Below are positions 1-5,915 of a stretch of 6,303 bases of DNA, in pieces. This DNA comes from Elusimicrobiota bacterium (GTDB lineage: Bacteria > Omnitrophota > Gorgyraeia > Zapsychrales > Fredricksoniimonadaceae): the NCBI GenBank assembly GCA_012514595.1, contig JAAYZZ010000151.1, forward strand, positions 1 to 6,303, read 5' to 3'. Every line of letters starts with the position of its first letter. Within the stretch, counting starts at the first letter, position 1. The notes beneath the pieces are model-generated. The model was given only the letters and a program-made list of their open reading frames with translations, did not search any database and had not been told where the DNA came from. A program made the position numbers and the translations under genes.

Positions 1-563
1 GCGAGCGTCAGAAGGCCTGTCCCGCATCCCAGGTCCACGGCCGTCTCTTGTCCCGAAAGAGGGATCTCCCGAAAGAGCGCATCCGCGATCTCTCGGGCGG
101 TCCTGACCCAACGGGGATCCTCGTCCCAGGAGGCGGCCCTCTCATCAAAATTCGCCCGCACAGGCCCCTCCATCACCCCGGACAAAGGCCTCATCACAAA
201 ATCCCTCTCGTACATCCTCGGGTGAGGGATTACAAGGTCCGGCTCATTGAGCTTGATATCCCCGTAGAGAAGGATGTCGATGTCCAGGGCCCGCGGACCG
301 TCTTTCACCGTGCGCACCCGCCCCAGAGCGGTCTCGATCTCCTGACAGACCCGAAGGAGTGGCAGAGGCCCGAGCTCCGTCTCGACGCGGGCCGCGGCGT
401 TCAAAAAAAGACCCTGCGGGGGGCCTCCCACAGGGTCTGTCTCAATGATCGAAGAGGCCTGAAGGATCTTCACCCCCTTCTCCGGCAAAAGAGCCCAGGC
501 CCGGCGGATATTGTCTTCCCGGTCGCCCAGATTGGAACCAAACGCCAGATATGCGACAGGCAC
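1..563 (-). CDS. folK: FolK (HPPK) fused in frame to a SAM-dependent methyltransferase, 3' end outside window
   Basis: The first 130 or so residues are 6-hydroxymethyl-7,8-dihydropterin pyrophosphokinase, the folate enzyme that moves pyrophosphate from ATP to the pterin in the cytoplasm. Visible motifs are AYLAFGSNLGDRE (4-16), FLNAAARVET (53-62), GPRALDIDILLYG (89-101) with the Mg-binding aspartates D94 and D96, and VIPHPRMYERDFVMRPL (111-127). The usual tail of about 20 to 30 residues after RPL is missing. Instead the same frame runs without a stop into ANFDERAASWDEDPRW (137-152) and AVDLGCGTGLLTL (175-187), the N-terminal helix and SAM-binding motif I of a class I methyltransferase. The window cuts it after 187 codons. 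The start is GTG at 563, chosen because GGAAGGAG sits 5 nt upstream and the FolK fold begins there; the gap to dapL is 13 nt. No in-frame stop separates the two parts. FolK identity is confident; the fusion is read directly, but a sequencing or assembly artefact is not excluded. The methyltransferase substrate is unknown. Confidence 0.88.
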   Translation of the reverse strand, partial: MPVAYLAFGSNLGDREDNIRRAWALLPEKGVKILQASSIIETDPVGGPPQGLFLNAAARVETELGPLPLLRVCQEIETALGRVRTVKDGPRALDIDILLYGDIKLNEPDLVIPHPRMYERDFVMRPLSGVMEGPVRANFDERAASWDEDPRWVRTAREIADALFREIPLSGQETAVDLGCGTGLLTL

Positions 564-568
564 GGGAA

Positions 569-576
569 CTCCTTCC
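569..576 (-). promoter_or_regulatory. Ribosome binding site of folK
   Basis: Minus strand reads GGAAGGAG followed by a 5-nt spacer and GTG. It lies directly after the TAG stop of the aminotransferase gene and decides the GTG start of folK, since no in-frame ATG exists near the beginning of the FolK fold. Confidence 0.8.
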
Positions 577-1746
577 CTACGCCAACACCTTCCCCATCCT
601 TTGCACCGCCTCGTGGATACGCTCGACCGGGACCGTGAGGGCCATGCGCACATACCCCTCGCCGCTCTTGCCGAAACCCACACCCGGTGTCAGCACGATA
701 TCCGCCTCATCCAGGAAGGCCTTGGCACAGGTCATGGAATCCGGGAACTTGGCAGGGACCTTGGCCCAGACGTAGAACGCGGCCTTCGGCGGATCGATCT
801 TCCAGCCCAGAGAACGGCAGCCGTTGATCAGGGCATCGCGCCGTTCCTGATAGCAGGCCCGCATGTCCTCGATCTCGACCGGGTCCATCTGAAGGGCCGC
901 GATCCCCGCGTGCTGGACGGCGTTGAAGACACCGGAGTCCACATTCGACTTGACCTTCGCGAGCCCGGCCACGAGCCCTGCGTTCCCGCAGGCCCATCCC
1001 AGACGCCAACCGGTCATGTAGTAGGTCTTTGAGAAGGAATGGAATTCGATCGCGACGTCCCTGGCCCCGGGCACCTCGAGGATGCTCGGCGGCTTCACCC
1101 CGTCATAGTAGACCTCGGAGTAGGCCAGGTCCGAGACGATGATGATGCCCTTTTCCGTGCAGACCTTGACCAGGTCCTCGTAGAATTTCTTTGTGGCAAC
1201 CGCCGATGTTGGATTGTTCGGGTAGCAGATGATGATCGCCTTGACGTTCTTGGCTTCTTCGATGTCCGAGATCTTCGGAAGAAAATCATTCGACGCCTTC
1301 AAGGGCAGATACGAGATCTTGCCCCCCGCAAAGGTCACGGCCGCCTGATAGGCCGGATACGCGGGCTCGGTCAAAAGCACTTTGTCGCCGGGATTGATGA
1401 ACGCCAGAGGAAAATGCGCCAGCCCCTCCTTGGACCCGATCAGAGGCAGGATCTCGCTGTTGGGATCGAGCGCGACGTTGAAACGGCCCTGGAACCACTT
1501 CGCGATCTCGCTCCTCAGCTGCGGCACGCCCGCGTCAAAGGGATAGTGATGATTGCCCGGGTCCTGGATGGCCTTGGCCATGGCATCGATGATGGCCTTG
1601 TGGGTCGCCTGGTCCGGGTCCCCGACGCCAAGATTGATGACATCCCGCCCCTCGGCCATGGCCGCCCGCTTGGCCTTGTCGATCTCGATGAAGAGATACG
1701 GGGGAAGCTGTTTTAAACGGTCAGAGAATTCAAAAGGAACTGACAT
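577..1746 (-). CDS. dapL: LL-diaminopimelate aminotransferase (DapL type)
   Basis: A 389-residue PLP fold-type I aminotransferase of class I/II. DapL converts tetrahydrodipicolinate plus glutamate directly to LL-diaminopimelate and 2-oxoglutarate, bypassing the acylated DapD/DapC/DapE steps. Seen in the sequence: NLGVGDPD (38-45), IGSKEGLAH (103-111), EPAYPAY (127-133), YPNNPTS (175-181), SDLAYSE (205-211) with the PLP-ring aspartate D206, the Schiff-base lysine K240 in SFSKTYYMTGWRLGW, and the substrate-carboxylate arginine R367 in GYVRMAL. Length is normal for the family. ATG at 1746 was chosen because GAGG lies 5 nt upstream; an in-frame GTG at 1752 overlaps that ribosome binding site. It follows dapB after an 85-nt gap filled by an inverted repeat. 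Sequence alone could also suit another class I aminotransferase, such as an aspartate aminotransferase, but its place with dapB, dapA, dapF and lysA, and the absence of dapD/dapE, strongly favour DapL. Confidence 0.9.
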   Translation of the reverse strand: MSVPFEFSDRLKQLPPYLFIEIDKAKRAAMAEGRDVINLGVGDPDQATHKAIIDAMAKAIQDPGNHHYPFDAGVPQLRSEIAKWFQGRFNVALDPNSEILPLIGSKEGLAHFPLAFINPGDKVLLTEPAYPAYQAAVTFAGGKISYLPLKASNDFLPKISDIEEAKNVKAIIICYPNNPTSAVATKKFYEDLVKVCTEKGIIIVSDLAYSEVYYDGVKPPSILEVPGARDVAIEFHSFSKTYYMTGWRLGWACGNAGLVAGLAKVKSNVDSGVFNAVQHAGIAALQMDPVEIEDMRACYQERRDALINGCRSLGWKIDPPKAAFYVWAKVPAKFPDSMTCAKAFLDEADIVLTPGVGFGKSGEGYVRMALTVPVERIHEAVQRMGKVLA

Positions 1747-1749
1747 GAT

Positions 1750-1755
1750 CACCTC
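1750..1755 (-). promoter_or_regulatory. Ribosome binding site of dapL
   Basis: Minus strand GAGGTG, with the GAGG core 5 nt from ATG at 1746. It overlaps the alternative in-frame GTG at 1752 and therefore argues for the ATG. Confidence 0.7.
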
Positions 1756-1763
1756 AATAAAGG

Positions 1764-1831
1764 GACACTAGGCACTAGGCACTAGACACCGGAAATCCTT
1801 TTCCAATGCCCAGCGCCTAATGGCCAGTGCC
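1764..1831 (-). repeat. Inverted repeat filling the dapB-dapL gap, 32-bp stem with 4-nt loop, heptamer units
   Basis: Outer arms are 1764-1790 and 1805-1831 (27 nt each), inner arms 1791-1795 (GGAAA) and 1800-1804 (TTTCC), loop 1796-1799. Written as minus-strand RNA, the 32 paired positions give 23 Watson-Crick pairs, 8 G:U pairs and one C:C mismatch. The arm at 1764-1790 is made of near-identical heptamers (TAGGCAC, TAGGCAC, TAGACAC). The element starts at the base directly after the dapB stop codon and ends 17 nt before the dapL ATG, just clear of the ribosome binding site. No U-run follows, so it is not a classic intrinsic terminator. Related heptamers occur in the argH-lysA gap. Confidence 0.85.
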
Positions 1832-2548
1832 TTAAGTTAAACCCAACACTTCCTGCATGTTGAACAACCCCGCCTTTTTTCCGGCGAGGAATTTGGCGGC
1901 CACAAGGGCACCCTCCGCGAACATGGCCCGCGTCTTGGCGTTGTGGGAGATCTCGATGGTGTCCACATCGCTCTCAAAGGTCACCTTGTGATACCCCACA
2001 ACCTCGCCCTCGCGCACCGAGGCGATGTCCGCGACCTTCTCCTTTGTCATCCCTTCGATCACCTCGGCCATGGTCTTGGCCGTTCCGGAGGGCGCATCCT
2101 TCTTGTGGACATGATGCGTCTCGGTAATGGAGACCTTGTAGCCTTTGAGAAGTTCGGAGGAACGCCGGAGAAGTCCGAACACGACATTGACGCCGATCGA
2201 CATGTTGGAGGACTTGACGATCCCGATCTCGCGTGAGGCCTCCCGGACCAGGACATCATCCTCTGCGGTGAGCCCGGTCGTGCCTATGACGATCGCGACC
2301 TTGTTCGCCCGGCAGGCCTTGAGCGCGGCCCGCGTGCCCTCGGGCAGCGTAAAATCAATGAGCGCATCCGCGCCCTTCATGGCCTCCAGCGTCCTCGAGA
2401 CCGGAAGACCAAAAGAGGTCGCCGGCACATCCGGACGGTCCGCGCTCTCGATGAGCGCCACGACCTTGATGTCCTTGTCGTTCAGGGCGAGCTCCGTGAT
2501 CTTCTGCCCCATCCGTCCCATGCAACCGTTGATCGCGAGTTTGAGCAT
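1832..2548 (-). CDS. dapB: 4-hydroxy-tetrahydrodipicolinate reductase
   Basis: A 238-residue cytoplasmic reductase that uses NAD(P)H to turn hydroxy-tetrahydrodipicolinate, the DapA product, into tetrahydrodipicolinate. The N-terminal Rossmann part shows the dinucleotide loop INGCMGRMGQ (6-15), LIDFTLPEG (63-71) and VIGTTGL (87-93). The C-terminal substrate domain has SSNMSIGVNV (113-122) and the family signature ETHHVHKKDAPSGTAK (143-158) with catalytic H145/H146 and a lysine at 149/150. It ends with ISHNAKTRAMFAEGAL (200-215), as usual in DapB. It is rather short (E. coli DapB is about 273 residues) but has all the core motifs. The ATG start has AGGA 6 nt upstream. The gene sits between dapA (106-nt gap) and dapL (85-nt gap), both gaps holding inverted repeats, and its TAA stop abuts one of them. 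Confidence 0.96.
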   Translation of the reverse strand: MLKLAINGCMGRMGQKITELALNDKDIKVVALIESADRPDVPATSFGLPVSRTLEAMKGADALIDFTLPEGTRAALKACRANKVAIVIGTTGLTAEDDVLVREASREIGIVKSSNMSIGVNVVFGLLRRSSELLKGYKVSITETHHVHKKDAPSGTAKTMAEVIEGMTKEKVADIASVREGEVVGYHKVTFESDVDTIEISHNAKTRAMFAEGALVAAKFLAGKKAGLFNMQEVLGLT

Positions 2549-2568
2549 AAAAGATCCTAAATATTCTT

Positions 2569-2651
2569 GAGGTTGCCAAGGTTGCTGATGTCGATAAGGT
2601 CTTAAAAAAACACCCGGCGACCTTAGAGACGTTAGCGACCTTAGCGGCCTT
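2569..2651. repeat. Inverted repeat filling the dapA-dapB gap, 33-nt arms, 9-mer units
   Basis: Arms are 2569-2601 and 2619-2651, with 24 of 33 positions complementary, and a 17-nt loop at 2602-2618 that holds seven A on the plus strand. The arms consist of degenerate 9-mers: minus strand GCTAAGGTC, GCTAACGTC, TCTAAGGTC in one, and the plus-strand units GCCAAGGTT, GCTGATGTC, GATAAGGTC in the other. Most mismatches are transitions; they would be A:C in the mRNA-sense strand and G:U in the opposite strand. The repeat begins 3 nt after the dapA stop and ends 20 nt before the dapB ATG. The unit is unrelated to the heptamers of the neighbouring gap. Confidence 0.8.
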
Positions 2652-2654
2652 CTA

Positions 2655-3533
2655 TTAAATTAACCCAAGATCCTTCATCGCCTTCTTCAACTTCGCCAGG
2701 TTCTTCTCCTCCATCTCGCACAAGGGCAGCCTCACTCTCGACGAGCAGAGACCCATGAGCCCGCAGGCTGTCTTGACCGGGATCGGGTTGGTCTCAAGGA
2801 ACATGGCCTTGATGAGCGGCAGGAGCGCCTCCTGCTTCTTCGTGGCCTCCTTGATCTTGCCCTTCTGCATCAGGCTCACGACCTCGGCCGTCTGTCTGGG
2901 CGCGATATTGGCCACGACCGAAATGACACCCACCCCGCCCATCTTCATGACCGGGACGGTGAGGGCATCGTCTCCCGAGATCAGCTGGAATTTCCTGCCG
3001 CAGGCCTTCTTGACTGCCCTCATCTGGTCGAGGTTTCCCGAGGCCTCCTTGACGCCCACGATGTTCTTGCAGTCCTTGGCGAGTTTCCTGACCGTCTCGG
3101 TCTCGATATTGCGCGCGCAGCGCCCCTCGATGTTGTAGAGGATGATCGGGATCTTGACACTGTCCGCCACGGCCTTGAAGTGGAGATACAGGCCCTTCTG
3201 GGTCGGCTTGTTGTAATAGGGCGTCACCACCAATGCCGCGTCCGCCCCGACCTCTTCGGCATGACGCGTCAGGCGAATGGCCTCGGCGGTGGAATTGGAG
3301 CCCGTGCCCGCGATCACCGGGATGCGATGGCGCACGGTGTCGACGGCGATCTCGATCACGCGGTCATGCTCCTCGTGCGACAGCGTCGGAGACTCCCCCG
3401 TCGTTCCGCAGGGAACGATCCCTTTGGTGCCGTTCCTGATCTGGAACTCGATCAGCTCCGAAAGCTTCCACTCATCGATCCCGTGCTCCATGAACGGGGT
3501 CACCAGCGCGACGATCGACCCTTTGAATTCCAT
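2655..3533 (-). CDS. dapA: 4-hydroxy-tetrahydrodipicolinate synthase
   Basis: A 292-residue class I aldolase (TIM barrel) that condenses pyruvate with aspartate semialdehyde, the committed step to diaminopimelate and lysine, in the cytoplasm. Seen: FKGSIVALVTPF (3-14), PCGTTGESPTLSHEEH (41-56) with T44 and T45, TPYYNKP (104-110) with Y107, ILYNIEGR (131-138) with Y133 and R138, and the Schiff-base lysine K162 in GVKEASGN (160-167). The catalytic triad and lysine are therefore intact and match E. coli numbering closely. The loop after Y133 reads NIEGRCARN where many family members have NVPGRTGVN, a mild oddity. The start is ATG at 3533, with AAGGAGG 5 nt upstream; an in-frame GTG at 3554 would put the start inside the intergenic repeat and is rejected. 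Feedback inhibition by lysine cannot be judged from the sequence. Confidence 0.96.
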   Translation of the reverse strand: MEFKGSIVALVTPFMEHGIDEWKLSELIEFQIRNGTKGIVPCGTTGESPTLSHEEHDRVIEIAVDTVRHRIPVIAGTGSNSTAEAIRLTRHAEEVGADAALVVTPYYNKPTQKGLYLHFKAVADSVKIPIILYNIEGRCARNIETETVRKLAKDCKNIVGVKEASGNLDQMRAVKKACGRKFQLISGDDALTVPVMKMGGVGVISVVANIAPRQTAEVVSLMQKGKIKEATKKQEALLPLIKAMFLETNPIPVKTACGLMGLCSSRVRLPLCEMEEKNLAKLKKAMKDLGLI

Positions 3534-3538
3534 AACTG

Positions 3539-3545
3539 CCTCCTT
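3539..3545 (-). promoter_or_regulatory. Ribosome binding site of dapA
   Basis: Minus strand AAGGAGG with a 5-nt spacer to ATG at 3533. It is the strongest Shine-Dalgarno in the window and excludes the upstream in-frame GTG at 3554. The inverted repeat of the dapF-dapA gap ends one base before it. Confidence 0.85.
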
Positions 3546-3546
3546 G

Positions 3547-3614
3547 AAGGTCACAAGGTCACAAAGTTAGAAATTTCTTCCATGTGACGTGTGCCCTTGT
3601 GACTTTGTGACCTT
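3547..3614. repeat. Inverted repeat filling the dapF-dapA gap, 20-nt arms, 8-mer units
   Basis: Arms are 3547-3566 and 3595-3614, with 18 of 20 positions complementary. They are made of 8-mers AAGGTCAC/AAAGTCAC; the right arm is continued inward by two further degraded units (GTGCCCTT, then GTGACGT), which makes the element asymmetric. Near the centre lies a perfect 10-bp palindrome AGAAATTTCT at 3569-3578. The right arm overlaps the last two bases of the dapF stop codon and the left arm ends one base before the dapA ribosome binding site. No terminator-like U-run is present. Confidence 0.82.
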
Positions 3615-4449
3615 AATAGTAGTACTCTCCCTTGCAGATCACCTTGCCGCTCCCCTTCAGCCAAACATTGGTGATCGCAGGTCTTCCCTTGTCATCGAGA
3701 TCCAGGTCAAAGCTGACCTCCAGGACCTCACCGCTCTTTGTGACAACACGGATCGAGGCCCCGTCGGTCGGCTCGATCTTTTTCTGTCCCTGAAGATAAC
3801 CGATAAGGGCCGAGGCCACACTCCCCGTCCCGCAGGCCAGGGTCTCGGCCTCCACCCCGCGCTCATAGGTCCGAAGGGCCACAACACCATCCCTGACCTT
3901 CTCGACAAAATTGACGTTCGTGCCCTTGGGCGCAAAGAGATGATGCTGGCGCACAATGCGTCCCAGCCCCCCGACATCGAACTCCTGAAGCCCTTGGACG
4001 AATATGACGGTATGAGGGACCCCGGTATTGATGAAATGCCCCACAACGACATTCCCGCCGATCTTGATCTCAAGGTCCGGACGGTAATCCCGCGGATCCG
4101 AAAGGCGGACCGAGGCCGTGTCCTCCTCGACCCTGGCGCGGATGACGCCGGCGAGGGTCTCCATCCCGAACTCCTCGGGGACGACGGCGAATTTCTGCCT
4201 GATATAGACCGCCATGCACCGGGCCCCATTGCCGCACATCTCGGCCTCGGACCCGTCCGCATTGATGATGCGCATGCGGTAATCAGCCTTTTTCGACTCC
4301 TCCAGGACCAGGACCCCATCGGCGCCGATGCCCATATGGCGATCGCAGACCTTCTGCGTAAAAGCCGGAAGATCAAGGCCCGGGACATCGTCGATCACGA
4401 CGAAGTCATTGCCCGCGCCCTGCATTTTGAAGAAAGGGATCTTTTTCAT
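3613..4449 (-). CDS. dapF: Diaminopimelate epimerase
   Basis: A 278-residue cofactor-independent two-base racemase that turns LL-diaminopimelate into meso-diaminopimelate, the substrate of LysA and a peptidoglycan building block. Seen: FKMQGAGNDFVVID (7-20), GIGADGVL (40-47), the first catalytic cysteine C72 in EMCGNGARC (70-78), INTGVPHTV (140-148), NVNFVEKV (178-185), YERGVEAETLACGTGS (195-210) with the second catalytic cysteine C206. Both halves of the pseudo-symmetric fold are complete and the length is typical. ATG at 4449 was chosen because MKKIPFFKMQGAGNDF is the normal N-terminus and AGAGG lies 5 nt upstream; an earlier in-frame start would overlap lysA by tens of codons. Only 23 nt separate it from lysA, so the pair is probably cotranscribed. 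The protein ends in three tyrosines. Confidence 0.96.
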   Translation of the reverse strand: MKKIPFFKMQGAGNDFVVIDDVPGLDLPAFTQKVCDRHMGIGADGVLVLEESKKADYRMRIINADGSEAEMCGNGARCMAVYIRQKFAVVPEEFGMETLAGVIRARVEEDTASVRLSDPRDYRPDLEIKIGGNVVVGHFINTGVPHTVIFVQGLQEFDVGGLGRIVRQHHLFAPKGTNVNFVEKVRDGVVALRTYERGVEAETLACGTGSVASALIGYLQGQKKIEPTDGASIRVVTKSGEVLEVSFDLDLDDKGRPAITNVWLKGSGKVICKGEYYY

Positions 4450-4454
4450 AAGAA

Positions 4455-4459
4455 CCTCT
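4455..4459 (-). promoter_or_regulatory. Ribosome binding site of dapF
   Basis: Minus strand AGAGG, 5-nt spacer, ATG at 4449, inside the 23-nt gap after lysA. It fixes the start and excludes the longer frame that reaches into lysA. Confidence 0.7.
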
Positions 4460-4472
4460 GAGGCCCCGGCGC

Positions 4473-5744
4473 CTATCTCAAGAACCCCGGCACCTTCGCC
4501 CCCCGAACCAGGTCTTTGAACGTCTCGCGCTCCTGCACCACAGCCCACTTATTGCCCTTCACCAGGACCTCGGCGGCGCGGCCGCGCACATTGTAATTGC
4601 TCGCCATCGCGTATCCGTAGGCCCCGGCGGAGAGGATCGCCAGAAACTCCCCGCTCTTCATCTGCGGGAGACGACGCGCCTTGGCAAAGGTGTCCCCGCT
4701 CTCGCAGATGGGCCCCACCACATCGAGCTCCACAGGACGGGCCGCGGTCTTTCGGACCGGGACGATCTCATGGTACGCCTCATACATCGACGGACGCACC
4801 AGATCGTTCATGCCCCCATCGACGATGAGGAACTTTTTAACACCATTGTCCTTGAGATACAACACCTTTGTCACGAAAACGCCCGCGTTCCCGGCGATGA
4901 ACCGTCCGGGTTCCATGATGAGCCGGAACTTGCGGCCCTTCAAGAGCGGCAGGATCTTTTTTGCGTAGGCCGCGGCGGTCTGGGGCGTTTCGTCCTTGTA
5001 GATGATCCCGAGGCCGCCGCCGATATTGAAATACTCGATCCTGACACCATCCTGCTCCAACTCGTCGATAAAGGCCAGGGCCTTTTCAATAGCCACCATG
5101 AACGGCTCGGCCTTGGTGATCTGGGATCCGATGTGGATATGGACCCCGTTCAGGGTCAGATTTCTGAACGCCTTCTGCCCCACAAAAAGTTCGCGGGCGG
5201 TGCAAAGGTCGATCCCGAACTTCTTCTTGAGGCTCCCGGTATTGATCTTTTCGTGGGTCGGGGCATCGATATCCGGGTTGATACGGAGCGCCACCCGCAC
5301 CTTCTTTTTCATCTTCCCGGCGATGCGCTCGATGTTCAAGAGCTCGGGCTTGGATTCCACATTAAAAAGAAGGATCCCGGCCTTGATGGCCTCCATGATC
5401 TCCTCATCCGTCTTTCCGACAGAGGCGAACACGACCTTTTTCATGTCCGCACCGACCATCCCGGCCTTCTTGAGCTCCCCGAGGGACACGATGTCAAATC
5501 CCGTCCCCGCACTCACAAGGGTTTTGAGGACCGCGAGATTGCTGTTCGCCTTCATGGCGTAACAGATGATGGGGTTCACCTCACGGAAGGCCTCGCGGAT
5601 CTTCTCCACATGCTCGACGAGCGTCTTGTGGCTGTAGATGTAGACAGGCGTACCGGTCTTCTTCGCGACCGCAGACACCTTCACGCCCTCGCAATAGAGC
5701 TCGCCGTTCTTGTACTGAAAATCGTGGATGGGATGTTTGTTCAT
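4473..5744 (-). CDS. lysA: Diaminopimelate decarboxylase
   Basis: A 423-residue PLP enzyme of the alanine racemase fold (type III) that decarboxylates meso-diaminopimelate to L-lysine, the last step of the pathway. Seen: FQYKNGELYCEG (9-20), the PLP-binding lysine K65 in CYAMKANSN (61-69), FDIVSLGEL (83-91), GVHIHIGSQI (200-209) with H204, FNIGGGLG (239-246) for phosphate binding, MEPGRFI (277-283), CESGD (347-351) with the active-site cysteine contributed across the dimer, and GAYGYAMASNYN (374-385). The length is typical. ATG at 5744 was chosen by N-terminal fit; the region upstream shows only AAGAA and no good Shine-Dalgarno, unlike the other genes here. An in-frame GTG at 5768 lies inside the intergenic repeat and would add eight residues without family support. 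It has the longest leader in the window (170 nt). Confidence 0.95.
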   Translation of the reverse strand: MNKHPIHDFQYKNGELYCEGVKVSAVAKKTGTPVYIYSHKTLVEHVEKIREAFREVNPIICYAMKANSNLAVLKTLVSAGTGFDIVSLGELKKAGMVGADMKKVVFASVGKTDEEIMEAIKAGILLFNVESKPELLNIERIAGKMKKKVRVALRINPDIDAPTHEKINTGSLKKKFGIDLCTARELFVGQKAFRNLTLNGVHIHIGSQITKAEPFMVAIEKALAFIDELEQDGVRIEYFNIGGGLGIIYKDETPQTAAAYAKKILPLLKGRKFRLIMEPGRFIAGNAGVFVTKVLYLKDNGVKKFLIVDGGMNDLVRPSMYEAYHEIVPVRKTAARPVELDVVGPICESGDTFAKARRLPQMKSGEFLAILSAGAYGYAMASNYNVRGRAAEVLVKGNKWAVVQERETFKDLVRGAKVPGFLR

Positions 5745-5756
5745 ATTGTTTCTTAT

Positions 5757-5915
5757 GGCACTGGGCACTTGCCACCAGGCACTAGAAAGGCGAAAGAAAG
5801 AAAAAGCGAAAAGGAGAAAGAAAGATCAGAAAAAACTGCCTTCTTATTTCGCTTTTTCGCTTTTTATCCTTTTCGCTTTCTCTCTTCTAGTGTCCAGCGC
5901 CCAGTGTCTAGTGCC
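5757..5915. repeat. Nested inverted repeat filling the argH-lysA gap: heptamer outer arms, purine-rich inner arms
   Basis: Outer arms are 5757-5788 and 5884-5915, with 23 of 32 positions complementary and made of heptamers; read on the minus strand from 5917, including the argH stop, they are TAGGCAC, TAGACAC, TGGGCGC, TGGACAC. Between them lie a purine-rich plus-strand tract (5784-5825, with only two pyrimidines) and a pyrimidine-rich tract (about 5841-5888), which are looser inverted copies built on GCGAAA. A perfect 13-nt inverted pair, AAAGCGAAAAGGA, is at 5803-5815 and 5867-5879. The element overlaps the argH stop codon and ends 12 nt before the lysA ATG. The surrounding gap (5745-5914) shows no gene, no convincing promoter and no recognisable riboswitch. 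Confidence 0.83.

Noticed and set aside
48..638. 196-codon plus-strand open frame opposite folK
   Set aside because: Antisense to the FolK frame, which has clear motifs and a strong ribosome binding site; proline- and arginine-rich low-information product.
1764..3614. Intrinsic terminators between the dap genes
   Set aside because: The hairpins are not followed by U-runs on the transcribed strand; the T run at 2604-2610 lies in the loop of its repeat, not after a stem.
3589..4461. 290-codon open frame on the plus strand opposite dapF
   Set aside because: Mirror frame of a well-supported gene, with no recognisable domain.
5745..5914. Lysine riboswitch upstream of lysA
   Set aside because: The length would fit, but the region is a simple nested inverted repeat of short units and I do not see the conserved lysine-riboswitch core motifs.
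1764..5915. Integron attC sites or gene-cassette array
   Set aside because: Inverted repeats after each gene recall attC, but the RYYYAAC/GTTRRRY core sites are not at the ends and the genes form one coherent pathway.
5757..5915. CRISPR array or insertion sequence remnant
   Set aside because: Units are 7 to 9 nt, contiguous and without spacers; there is no transposase fragment or target duplication.
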